Below are positions 28,184 through 35,597 of a stretch of 64,000 nucleotides of DNA, in pieces. The notes beneath the pieces are model-generated. The model did no database searches. It saw nothing but the letters and a program-made list of their open reading frames with translations, and had not been told where the DNA came from. A program made the translations under genes and the position numbers. Position 1 is the stretch's first letter. Every line of letters starts with the position of its first letter. Source of the DNA: Candidatus Bathyarchaeia archaeon (GTDB lineage: Archaea; Thermoproteota; Bathyarchaeia; Bathyarchaeales; Bathycorpusculaceae); contig JASEET010000002.1 in assembly GCA_030019335.1 (NCBI GenBank), positions 62,001 to 126,000 on the forward strand. Direction: 5' to 3'.

Positions 28184-28213
28184 GGGGTCAGGTGCAAATC
28201 CCAGCGACCCCAC
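28184..28213 (+). other. tRNA 3'-arm-like hairpin fragment
   Basis: GGGGTC pairs with GACCCC (28206-28211) around a core GGTGCAAATCCC that resembles a T arm. There is no tRNA body upstream. It may be a decayed tRNA or integration scar. Confidence 0.35.
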
Positions 28214-28326
28214 ATTTTTGAGCAAGATTTAAGCAACTCCAGGGCGACTCATTTGCTGAAAGTCTGCAAGAAATTTGCTTCTTGAAAGTACTGGCAATCT
28301 TTTTGGAAGTATTTACACGCAGATTT

Positions 28327-28740
28327 CTAATCTTCTTTCTTGAAGCATTCAGATAAATACTGAAACAGCTCTTCGATGTTGGGTTTCAAAAGGCTGTCTC
28401 GAGACATTCGCTTAATGAGATCTACGTCACTCTCTCCTAATATTGTCAAGCGAAATTCGCCAATGAGATTTGAAGACAACGATAGGCCCTTGAGTCTGTC
28501 AAAAATAGCGTAGTAATCGCCATTTGTCAATATAACCCATCGAGCTCCCTGGTCAAGTGCATAATTGTAAGCTTGCTGAACTGCATCTGGACTATTATAC
28601 AGACTTAGGTTCCAATCTTTTTTGACCTCTACAATAACCAGTACTCTATTCTTGTCCCACAAAGAGATGTCTATTCTACCTTGTCTGTATCTTATATCAT
28701 GATGTTTTTCATAACCTAACGCGTGGAAAAAATCTTCCAT
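28327..28740 (-). CDS. PD-(D/E)xK nuclease (HsdR_N-like)
   Basis: 137 aa. The catalytic core is QGRIDISLWDKNRVLVIVEVKK: Asp of IDIS and ExK of VEVKK. It is followed by DAVQQAYNYALDQGARWVILTNG, typical of type I restriction HsdR N-terminal-like domains. The ATG lies 25 bases inside the end of the upstream EVE-like gene, read in a different frame. Together they look like a modification-reading domain plus a nuclease. No helicase or DNA methyltransferase is adjacent. A frameshift that split one longer protein at the T6 run is an alternative. Confidence 0.75.
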   Translation of the reverse strand: MEDFFHALGYEKHHDIRYRQGRIDISLWDKNRVLVIVEVKKDWNLSLYNSPDAVQQAYNYALDQGARWVILTNGDYYAIFDRLKGLSLSSNLIGEFRLTILGESDVDLIKRMSRDSLLKPNIEELFQYLSECFKKED

Positions 28741-29105
28741 TCAACATCACGGAAATGCGGATAGAAATCTTCTCTATCGTCAGAACCAGTGTCATGCTTG
28801 TACCTCTCATACTTGTATCCTGAAGAAACTACACCTATTCCAAAGAGACCATCATTTGTGTTGTTAACAGCCACAAAGTCTCCAATGTCTAGAGCCAAGA
28901 ACTTAGTGAAAGCATCGATTCCGCTTGCCTCATTATCATAGTTCTGCTCTCTGATCAATGCTATAACTTCATCAAGGGATTTTCCGGTCAAATCATATTC
29001 ATGTAACCAGCCAATTGCTATATAATCGCCATCGCGAAATTTGTTCCAAGCGTATTCTTTCTTTCCTGGAACATGTGTTGGTGAGATCGTCATGAATTTG
29101 GGCAT
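28716..29105 (-). CDS. EVE/PUA-like domain protein (McrB N-terminal type)
   Basis: 129 aa. ISPTHVPGKKEYAWNKFRDG-DYIAIGW, LDIGDFVAVNNTNDGLFGIG and HFRDVEWK follow the pattern of EVE-like domains found at the N-termini of McrB-type restriction proteins, which recognise modified bases. It ends STR-stop inside the start of the PD-(D/E)xK gene. Probable role: target recognition for the downstream nuclease, i.e. a small modification-dependent restriction pair. This is inferred from fold pattern and neighbours. Confidence 0.65.
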   Translation of the reverse strand: MPKFMTISPTHVPGKKEYAWNKFRDGDYIAIGWLHEYDLTGKSLDEVIALIREQNYDNEASGIDAFTKFLALDIGDFVAVNNTNDGLFGIGVVSSGYKYERYKHDTGSDDREDFYPHFRDVEWKIFSTR

Positions 29106-29548
29106 AATCGATTCCCTTTAAGATAGTTGGTCTGACAACTTTTTAAATTTCTGTTCTGGGACACATTATGACAACTCTCCCTACAATATCCCTATTCTTT
29201 CAGCATAGCGTATTTCTTGTTTGGTGACAAACCTTTTCTGAAACCTATCAACATTAGTCTTTCTGATACATTTTTTATTGATTTTCACAATTTCTTTTTG
29301 TTTTTTAGCATATCTTGTGTGTGAGGTTCAGCTAGATTCCCATAAGCCTCACTATCCATGGCTTTCTTTTTATCGCTTCCATGATAGATCCTGCTAGTTT
29401 GCTATCTATCACATAACGTCAATAGCAACTGTGGTAAGGGCTTATTCTTTTTTCAGAAGGAAAAGCTAAGCCTTGCCATATTGCGCGACATATGTTTCTG
29501 TGGCTATGAGAGCTGTACGAGGCTTCCACTTCCCTCGGTCGTATCCCT
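29106..29548. other. 443-bp intergenic stretch
   Basis: No supportable gene. The frame 29466-29741 overlaps the gene at 29549 and is probably a shadow or a displaced 3' end. The left edge should hold the promoter of the EVE-like gene; no strong TATA box stands out. Confidence 0.5.
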
Positions 29549-30136
29549 CTATCTTTCTGAGTTTTCGAATCCCTTTATAGGTTCCGAAGGGTTTCCTTTG
29601 AAGATTCTTGATGATGCAAAATAGACGGGACTGTTCAATGCGTTGGGCCCTACAAATGCATACGTACCCCATGCTAAAGACCGCGGTTGTAACTGAAACG
29701 ACTTTTGTGGTCTCGGTTTGAGTCTGGTGAAGGCAGGCCATCTCAAGACAAGAAAGAATTGTGCAGTGTCAATACTCTTCCAGAGCCTCTGACCAGTTTG
29801 AGTAAATTTCGATTGAATAAGGATCGCTCGTTTCTCGATAACACAGTTTCCTCTCCTAATCTTAGAAACAAACAATAAGTCCGCCATCTCTTTTAGAGCT
29901 GGATTCTTCCATGGTGTGCTATGATAGAATGCTACGATGGGTGACTTGTCTATGCTTCTAGCTCTCGTTGTAAATGATTGCTGTCCATAACTGATCGAAA
30001 TGTTCTGGAAAAATGATGATGTACGGTGAATGAAATCCAACTCATCAGACAGTTTGGGGTAACTTAAATTCAGATGACAATTCACAAGAATCTGTCTGAT
30101 CATGCTTTTTAACTGGGGACTTACGTTCATAGGCAT
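29549..30136 (-). CDS. Unrecognised protein with a possible D...QxK nuclease core
   Basis: 195 aa. The central stretch EMADLLFVSKIRRG... EKRAILIQSKF has an acidic residue followed ~20 residues later by a hydrophobic strand with Q-x-K, the variant active-site pattern of Mrr-like PD-(D/E)xK enzymes. Downstream is FFLVLRWPAFTRLKPRPQKSF and SLAWGTYAF. I do not recognise a named family. Same strand as the EVE/nuclease pair and the methyltransferase, in a region rich in defence-type genes. The 3' end may be displaced (other frames stay open past the stop). Confidence 0.5.
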   Translation of the reverse strand: MPMNVSPQLKSMIRQILVNCHLNLSYPKLSDELDFIHRTSSFFQNISISYGQQSFTTRARSIDKSPIVAFYHSTPWKNPALKEMADLLFVSKIRRGNCVIEKRAILIQSKFTQTGQRLWKSIDTAQFFLVLRWPAFTRLKPRPQKSFQLQPRSLAWGTYAFVGPNALNSPVYFASSRIFKGNPSEPIKGFENSER

Positions 30137-30463
30137 ATAATTGTCTAATATTGGGATTTAAGGTTATTATTGTTAATCAAGAACAAAACTTCATGGACAA
30201 ATGACTTATTAAGGGTTCAAACGTGGGCTCTAACCTATACGACCCCACCACAGTGAATGCGCACTTTAGTAGTTCTAGCACAAAAAGGGGGTTTTGGTAT
30301 AAATTACAGTCTGGGAACGGTAACTCCCGGGCTACCAACAAACCCGTATTCCAAAATTCTTTGTCAAAAATCAGCGTTATAGGTCAGATCCTTAGTTGAT
30401 CATCTTCCATCGTTGCTAAGAATACACGCTAGAAGTTCCATTGCGCTGCGTTGCAAACAAAGT
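30137..30463. other. 327-bp gap between methyltransferase and putative nuclease
   Basis: No ORF supported. It contains CCCGGGCTACCA at 30326-30337, identical to the centre of the palindromic element at 34009-34084, and a GGGTTCAAAC motif near 30213; probably a decayed element copy. Confidence 0.4.
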
Positions 30464-31330
30464 TCAATATTTCTTGCAAATTATCATGAAATGCTGACTG
30501 ACGTCAACTACGCTTGAATGTGTGCAAGTCCTTAAGTGGATTTCTTGCCAGTTCTTCCAAGCCTTTGGATACTTCTTGAAGAGTCTATTCGTTTCCTTTT
30601 GATGGAGAGTTGCAAGTCCTTCCAGACCGACCATTTCCAAAATTTTCACATTTCTCTTTCGAAAGGATCCCTCTAACTCTTCACGTAAGTAAAAATGGCA
30701 GGGTGCAAAACTGCGCTTCTTACCTGTGTACCATCTTGTGTAAATGCCACGACCGCCATAGTAAGCCCCAGTATCGCAGATTTTTTGGTAAAGCCCATCA
30801 TTTTCCATTTCTTTAGGCCAATAAATTAAAGCACAAACCAAGGTCGCTAATCTTCCAATCACAGATACAAAGATTGGAGCATTCTTCTTTGCAACTCTGA
30901 GTAACTCGTCAATTGCCTTTTCTCTTCGCTTTCCATTTACAATATGAGACAATGTCCCACCTAAACATAACACAACATCGAATGTATTGCTGTCAAACAC
31001 AGAGAGATCGTCAATAGAACCTTGTAATACTTGTTTCACTCTGTCCTCAACTCCTGCCTTCTTCATTTGTTTTCTTGCAATCTCCAACAATTCAGGTGTT
31101 AGATCAAGTAAGACAACATCATATCCCAATTTTGCTAATTCAATTGCATATCTGCCAGGTCCTCCACCGGCATCCAATACTAACCCTTCAAACGGTGAAT
31201 GTTTTTTGAAGAAGTGCATAGTCGTTTCAAACTCCAGCCGATGATAAGGGTCTCTAACAAGCCTTCTCCATTCTTTTACACCTATCTCAGAATAATATTT
31301 TCTTACCAATCGCTTGGTCGTAAGAAACAC
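30464..31330 (-). CDS. Class I SAM-dependent methyltransferase
   Basis: 288 aa. SAM-binding motif I is VLDAGGGPGRYAIELAKLGYDVVLLDLTPELL; motif IV region is FDVVLCLGGTLSHI. The C-terminal half is specific and carries several Tyr/Arg-rich loops (GAYYGGRGIYTRWYTGKKR). No NPPY/DPPY motif, so small-molecule or lipid methylation rather than DNA is more likely. Substrate unknown. Confidence 0.8.
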   Translation of the reverse strand: MFLTTKRLVRKYYSEIGVKEWRRLVRDPYHRLEFETTMHFFKKHSPFEGLVLDAGGGPGRYAIELAKLGYDVVLLDLTPELLEIARKQMKKAGVEDRVKQVLQGSIDDLSVFDSNTFDVVLCLGGTLSHIVNGKRREKAIDELLRVAKKNAPIFVSVIGRLATLVCALIYWPKEMENDGLYQKICDTGAYYGGRGIYTRWYTGKKRSFAPCHFYLREELEGSFRKRNVKILEMVGLEGLATLHQKETNRLFKKYPKAWKNWQEIHLRTCTHSSVVDVSQHFMIICKKY

Positions 31331-31517
31331 CTCCCTATGATATTTTCACAAGCTCACTTTTAAGTTGCATGCGTAAGTCTTTTAGGAAAAGTTTTTCGGC
31401 TTAGTCATTTATTTTGCAAGCCCAATCTTTGAAGCTATCTTGACCATCACTCAAAATCTTATTTGGGTTCATTTTTGGGTATATTTTTCTAAACAGGTAA
31501 ATAATTCTGTCATAACT

Positions 31518-31595
31518 CCGATATTTTAAACCGATATTCGAACCTATTTACTTTTGGCGGGCCCGAGTAGGTTCAAATCCCCGTTTAAATTCTCC
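31518..31595. repeat. ~77-bp palindromic element, full copy B
   Basis: Left arm 31518-31546 (CCGATATTTTAAACCG...GAACCTA) pairs with right arm 31568-31595 (TAGGTTCAAATCC...TTCTCC): 21 of 28 positions complementary. The centre is GC-rich with the palindrome CGGGCCCG. Total 78 bp. Confidence 0.75.
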
Positions 31596-31650
31596 ATGTT
31601 GAGCTTACTTATATTACGATGCTACCAGCAATAATCCTTTCCGTCACCCC

Positions 31651-31677
31651 GGGGTTCGAATCCCATCCCCTGCACTA
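31651..31677 (+). other. tRNA 3'-end-like fragment
   Basis: GGGGTTCGAATCCCATCCCC followed by TGCACTA matches the 3' end of the tRNA-Leu at 35123-35210 at 22 of 27 positions, but no 5' half of a tRNA precedes it. The orientation is opposite to that tRNA. Candidate decayed attachment site or tRNA pseudogene. Confidence 0.4.
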
Positions 31678-31768
31678 AGATTAACGGTTGACGTTTAAAT
31701 TTTCGGCTTTCATATTCCTTATGAATTCCTCATCGCAAATGAAAAATAGGAGTTAGCTTATTAAAAAC

Positions 31769-32860
31769 ATGGTGATACAATTGCCCATGGAGAAGTTGAT
31801 GAGAGAGACTGCTCGTGCCATAGTGACCAACATAGCATGTTTGAAGGAAAAGTTCAATGTGCTCGTTATATGCGGCATTCATAACAAAACTTTGGCTGAA
31901 CATATAACGCTGGAATCTTATGCGGTGGAAGCGTATCCTCACTTGTGGGTGTTTGACGAAAAGTTCTTTCTCAAACATGCAAAAATTCTTTCCGAAAACA
32001 CAATCGCCACTCTTCCAGAGCACCTGCGTTCTCTCTTGGAAAATTCAAATGTAATAATATGGCTTAGTCAGTTTGACGATTTAGATAAGTTTCCAACAAA
32101 TATTAGAAAAGCAATAGTTTCTTTTTGGGATTATGTTTACGAGACTATACGGGCTAAACCTCGTTTGTCTATAAATTTGCTCTCCGCTAGATGCGTAGAA
32201 GACATGGGCATAGACTATGAACAGTATCTTAAATCATTCATCAAAGCTGCTAATGTTGATTATAGCAAGCTTCGAAGAGTTGGGAACGCATTTGCCTCTA
32301 AGCTTGATAGAAAGAAACTAGTTCATGTTTATGACGCGAAAGGCACTGATTTGACCTTCAGCATTGATAAACGATATATTGGAGTAGAAGTCGGGACCTT
32401 AGAAGACTGTTTTTCGAGCGGAAAAGAATGCGAAATAGAGGTTCCAGGAGGAGAAGTTTATGTGGCTCCCATAGAAACTTCAGCAAACGGTGTACTTGCT
32501 GTGGAAGAGTTCAGAGACTTTAAAATTAAAAACCTTAAGCTTTATTTTAGCGAGGGAAAAATCGTTAGTTTCAAAGCTGAAAAAGGAAGTGATGTGTTTG
32601 GAAATTTGTTGGATAAGGCTGAAGGCGATAAGGATAGGATAGCTGAATTTGGTATTGGAATAAATTATGGCATGAAGCTTACGGGTTATAGAATATACGA
32701 TGAAAAAGCCCTTGGCACAGCCCACATAGCCATAGGCAACAATGTTCACCTTGGTGGAGTAAACAAAGCGTCGATACACTGGGATTTTGTCCTGCATAGT
32801 CCCTACATAGAAGTTGACGATGTACTTCTAATGAAAAAGGGGAAACTTATTTGTAAGTAG
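31769..32860 (+). CDS. M29-family aminopeptidase (leucyl aminopeptidase type)
   Basis: 363 aa of peptidase family M29 (AmpS/PepS), cytoplasmic metal-dependent exopeptidase. Visible ligand blocks: VPGGEVYVAPIETSANG, RIAEFGIGIN, EKALGTAHIAIGNN and ASIHWDFV (Glu, Glu, His and HxD metal ligands). Length is slightly below the usual ~370-410. An alternative start is ATG 31787 (MEKLMRETARAIV). It would release N-terminal amino acids from peptides, in line with the amino acid degradation genes elsewhere in the window. Confidence 0.85.
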   Translation: MVIQLPMEKLMRETARAIVTNIACLKEKFNVLVICGIHNKTLAEHITLESYAVEAYPHLWVFDEKFFLKHAKILSENTIATLPEHLRSLLENSNVIIWLSQFDDLDKFPTNIRKAIVSFWDYVYETIRAKPRLSINLLSARCVEDMGIDYEQYLKSFIKAANVDYSKLRRVGNAFASKLDRKKLVHVYDAKGTDLTFSIDKRYIGVEVGTLEDCFSSGKECEIEVPGGEVYVAPIETSANGVLAVEEFRDFKIKNLKLYFSEGKIVSFKAEKGSDVFGNLLDKAEGDKDRIAEFGIGINYGMKLTGYRIYDEKALGTAHIAIGNNVHLGGVNKASIHWDFVLHSPYIEVDDVLLMKKGKLICK

Positions 32861-32890
32861 ATGCAAGGCACTCGCTAGAATTACAATATT

Positions 32891-32919
32891 CCGAGAATTT
32901 AAATCGAGTTTTAAACCTA
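32891..32919. repeat. Arm of the palindromic element (copy E)
   Basis: CCGAGAATTTAAATCGAG followed by TTTTAAACCTA resembles the reverse complement of the right arm of copy D. It is followed at 32920-32930 by ACCCCCCGCAC, the same 11 bases as the acceptor end of tRNA-Leu. Confidence 0.5.
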
Positions 32920-33026
32920 ACCCCCCGCACTGCGATCAGAGATTTGAGTTTAGCCGTCTTTTTGGCGTTAATCTTTCGCTTTCAAGATTATATAGTGCCA
33001 ATCTCGTTATGATGAAGTGAAGACGC

Positions 33027-33986
33027 ATGAGATCGGTGTCAAAGGTAAAAGTGAATAGGTTTCCTCCATATCGAGGCCTAGAATGGAATAGAAAGGTAAG
33101 TAATCCCGATAATCCGAATTTTTGGAAATATGGTGTAACCGACCTTATTTTTCTGGATTTTACCAGGAACAAAAAGTTAGTGCTTGATCTTGGTTGCGGA
33201 ACGGGCGGCGCCTCCTTTTTCTTAGCAGAACACGGGGAGGCAGAGTGGATTGTTGGTGTAGACTTAGTAAGTGACATGATTAAGGTGGCAAAAACGAACG
33301 CAATTAACAAGGGGGTGGACCGAAAGATGTCTTTCCTAATTTGCGATGGACGACACTTACCTTTCAAAGCGTCATGTTTCGAGGCTTTAATATCGAGAGG
33401 AGACGTATTTTGTTTTTTGGTTCCCTTGAAAAGAACTGTTCAAGAGCTAAAGAGGGTTTTGAAGTCTAAGGGGATTATAGTCTTGGAAATGGACAATCGG
33501 GTGGATTGGAAACCAGGCACTATAATTTCAACAAGCTTTCGAAAGACTCTTGACGGAGAAATTGCTTACGTTGTAGAGGTATTTACAACTAAACGAAATC
33601 ATAAAGCTACTTCCTACATCTTAGACCCGAACGGTAAAATTGCCAAGGGCGTCATGAATGACTCGGAGTTTAGGGAAAAGGGCTGCAAATCATTGAAGTA
33701 TCCTCTTCAACAGATTAAAGAAGAAACTCTTGAAATAAAGCATGGAGTCCCAACACATTGGCCCACAGCGAAAGAACTGTTTACCATATTCAAGGGAAGT
33801 GGTTTCACTGAAGTAATGGTGATGGGCGATGGTTTGCTAATGAAGTTACTTCTTGACGGTGATGAAACAATTATAAAGGCCATGAAAAGAGACCCACAGT
33901 TATTTTTCGAGATTGAAAAAAGGCTTGTTCGATACGTAAATCCTGAAAAGGCTCCAACGCTCATCTTACGAGCCCCTGCGCCTTAA
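33027..33986 (+). CDS. Class I SAM-dependent methyltransferase (UbiE-like)
   Basis: 319 aa. Motif I LVLDLGCGTGGASFFLAEHG, acidic loop IVGVDLVSDMI, and CDGRHLPFKASCFEALISRG (motif IV, the pattern of methyltransferase type 11). A longer C-terminal region (~150 aa) has no recognised fold and likely gives specificity. Single gene flanked by palindromic elements on both sides. Substrate unknown. Confidence 0.8.
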   Translation: MRSVSKVKVNRFPPYRGLEWNRKVSNPDNPNFWKYGVTDLIFLDFTRNKKLVLDLGCGTGGASFFLAEHGEAEWIVGVDLVSDMIKVAKTNAINKGVDRKMSFLICDGRHLPFKASCFEALISRGDVFCFLVPLKRTVQELKRVLKSKGIIVLEMDNRVDWKPGTIISTSFRKTLDGEIAYVVEVFTTKRNHKATSYILDPNGKIAKGVMNDSEFREKGCKSLKYPLQQIKEETLEIKHGVPTHWPTAKELFTIFKGSGFTEVMVMGDGLLMKLLLDGDETIIKAMKRDPQLFFEIEKRLVRYVNPEKAPTLILRAPAP

Positions 33987-34008
33987 AACACTGAACTGCT
34001 CCAAAATT

Positions 34009-34084
34009 CCGATATTTTAAACCGATGTTTAAACCTATCCCGGGCTACCATGAACCCTAGTCAGGGTATTGTTCAAACTCTCGG
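34009..34084. repeat. ~77-bp palindromic element, full copy C
   Basis: Terminal arms CCGATATTTTAAAC and GTTCAAACTCTCGG are complementary at 11 of 14 positions; total 76 bp. The centre contains CCCGGGCTACCA and the hairpin ACCCT-AGTC-AGGGT. Confidence 0.7.
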
Positions 34085-34126
34085 CTTTACTGTGTCAACT
34101 ACAATACTCGAAGCGAAAATCCTTCA

Positions 34127-34384
34127 TTGTCTTCTCCGTTGAAAGATAAGCCGTTTGGGCTTTTTACTAATTCGTCCTCGGACGCCTACAGCGCCGTGCC
34201 ACTACAAGAGCATCTGGAAAAGTTCTGCTTGTGGTTACAAATGAAACCCATGACAATAGAAAAATGGCCCTTTAGAGGGGTGCATGGACAATTTCCCGTC
34301 GCAGAGGATTCACGAGCCCTGGAACTCGCAAGAACGCTTGGAAAAAATGTAGCAGAGTGTGTATGCAAAACCCCGATAATTTAA
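34127..34384 (+). pseudogene. C-terminal remnant of a flavodoxin-like protein
   Basis: 85 codons from a TTG. The pattern KPFGLFTNSSSDAYSAVPLQ, LEKFCLWLQMK and EDSRALELARTLGKNVAE resembles the C-terminal half of flavodoxin/NADPH-FMN-reductase-like proteins (final helix D-x-x-A-L-x-x-A-x-x-L-G). The N-terminal FMN-binding half is missing. It is bracketed by two palindromic elements (copies C and D). Confidence 0.4.
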
Positions 34385-34449
34385 ACCTGATGTCTGAACC
34401 TATCCTGGGCTACCACAAACCGTGGACAGGTCGAGGTTTAAATTCTCGG
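34373..34449. repeat. ~77-bp palindromic element, full copy D
   Basis: Terminal arms CCGATAATTTAAACCT and AGGTTTAAATTCTCGG are complementary at 15 of 16 positions; total 77 bp. The centre has CCTGGGCTACCA and the stem CCAC/GTGG. Its left arm overlaps the end of the flavodoxin-like remnant. Confidence 0.75.
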
Positions 34450-34489
34450 AATTTTCAGAGCCTCTTTTGCAGACCCATGAAAGGCTGTC

Positions 34490-35064
34490 CTATTTCTGTT
34501 TATTCTCCAGACTATGGCTGCTGTAGTGTTGCTTAATTTGTGAAGCTTGGTTTGTTAGTATTTTTGGTTCTTTCCATTCTTCTCTAAGAATACTGTAAAG
34601 GAAATGGCCTCTGTAGTTTCCTTTGGCATAAAAATATTTTCGCATTGTTCCTTCTTTTACGAACCCAACTTTTTCCAAAGCTTTTTGAGACGCCACGTTT
34701 CTGACGTCTGTTGTTACTTGGATTCTAACAACATTTTTTTGTGAGAAATAAATGGTCTACCATCAGTTGAATAGCTTCTGTTCCATAGCCTTTTCCTCTT
34801 TCGCTCGGAATCAAGGCAAAACTATCTCCATCGTTCTGCTTATCATCCAACTGGCGATATGCCCAATTTTGACTCCATCCTTCTTCTCAATTATGTAGAA
34901 AATCGTATTCTCAAGCATAATTTTTCAAGTTCTGGTAGGGTTTTTGTCATCACATCTTGGTATTCGCCCATGTACTGCGTATCGCCCCACCATCCCGTAA
35001 TTAAGAAGACATCATCTTTCTCAGCAATCCTCAAATTGACATTCTTACCTTCAAGCAATTTCAT
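34490..35064 (-). pseudogene. GNAT acetyltransferase (RimJ/RimL type), multiply frameshifted
   Basis: The pieces read in order on the minus strand: MKLLEGKNVNLRIAEKDDVF (N-terminus from ATG 35064), ENTIFYIIEKKDGVKIGHIA, then IPSERGKGYGTEAIQLMVDH (acetyl-CoA binding motif) and VASQKALEKVGFVKEGTMRK. They lie in changing frames, requiring three shifts near 34905, 34825 and 34735. An intact ancestor would be about 190 aa. With three lesions this is true decay. Confidence 0.8.
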
Positions 35065-35122
35065 TCACTAACTCTAATGGTTAAGTCGGTTCAGCTATAA
35101 CTTTTCCGCAAAATCAACATAA

Positions 35123-35210
35123 TGGTGCGGGGGGTGGGATTTGAACCCACGAAGGCCTACGCCATGGGGACCTGAACCCCACCCCTTAGACCTAGCTCGG
35201 GTACCCCCGC
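35123..35210 (-). tRNA. tRNA-Leu (CAG)
   Basis: Type II tRNA on the minus strand. Acceptor GCGGGGG/CCCCCGC, anticodon stem TGGGG/CCCCA with loop TTCAGGT (anticodon CAG), long variable arm, T arm TGGG-TTCAAAT-CCCA, discriminator A. CCA is encoded (35125-35123). No intron. Confidence 0.95.
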
Positions 35211-35392
35211 TCCGAGAACCTTAATAAAACTCTTTGAATTAACTTTTTTGTTGTCGTTCAATCGAATCTGCTTAGCTTCTAACTTGAAAACTGCGCCTTT
35301 GGTCAGGCTCGGCAACCTCCGCAATTATGGAAATACTTAAAGAAAAGGTTTAAGAGTTACTGTATGCTTTTGAATAAAAATGGTGTATTTGA

Positions 35393-35554
35393 ATGCCGAC
35401 TCATGGTTCGCTTGCTAAGGCTGGAAAGGTTAGATCTCAAACTCCTAAACTGCAGTCTACACCAAAAAAGAAGCCGGTGCCTAGATCTAGAAATAGGCGG
35501 AACTATGAGAAGAGGATAGCTCTGCAGAGAAAGCCTGGACAGAACCGGCTCTAA
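35393..35554 (+). CDS. rps30e: Ribosomal protein S30e (eS30)
   Basis: 53 aa, [20 protein letters not shown]... ending RKPGQNRL, the compact basic eS30 with the conserved GS-L-x-x-AGKVR-x-QTPK opening and a basic NRRNYEKR middle. It is a small-subunit protein of archaea and eukaryotes. Its own start ATG follows an A/T-rich leader. Confidence 0.92.
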   Translation: MPTHGSLAKAGKVRSQTPKLQSTPKKKPVPRSRNRRNYEKRIALQRKPGQNRL

Positions 35555-35597
35555 ATGACTTTAAAGTTTTTATTTTTATTATTATACACTAGTAAAC

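Larger units (their letters stand above)
31331..31768. other. 438-bp gap holding a palindromic element and a tRNA-like fragment
   Basis: No coding frame. It contains the full ~78-bp palindromic element (31518-31595) and a tRNA 3'-end-like fragment (31651-31677). Confidence 0.6.

Noticed and set aside
27667-28211. A second intron-containing tRNA downstream of tRNA-Ala
   Set aside because: GGGGTC...GACCCC forms a short hairpin with a T-arm-like core, but no D or anticodon arm can be built from the upstream bases; kept only as a tRNA-like fragment.
29617-29635. A third copy of the 49-bp element
   Set aside because: Only an 11-base block (CCCGTCTATTT on the minus strand) is shared; the flanks do not match, so it is probably chance.
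29466-29741. 91-aa minus-strand frame after the QxK protein
   Set aside because: It overlaps the better-supported 195-aa frame for most of its length and has no recognisable motif; at most a displaced 3' end.
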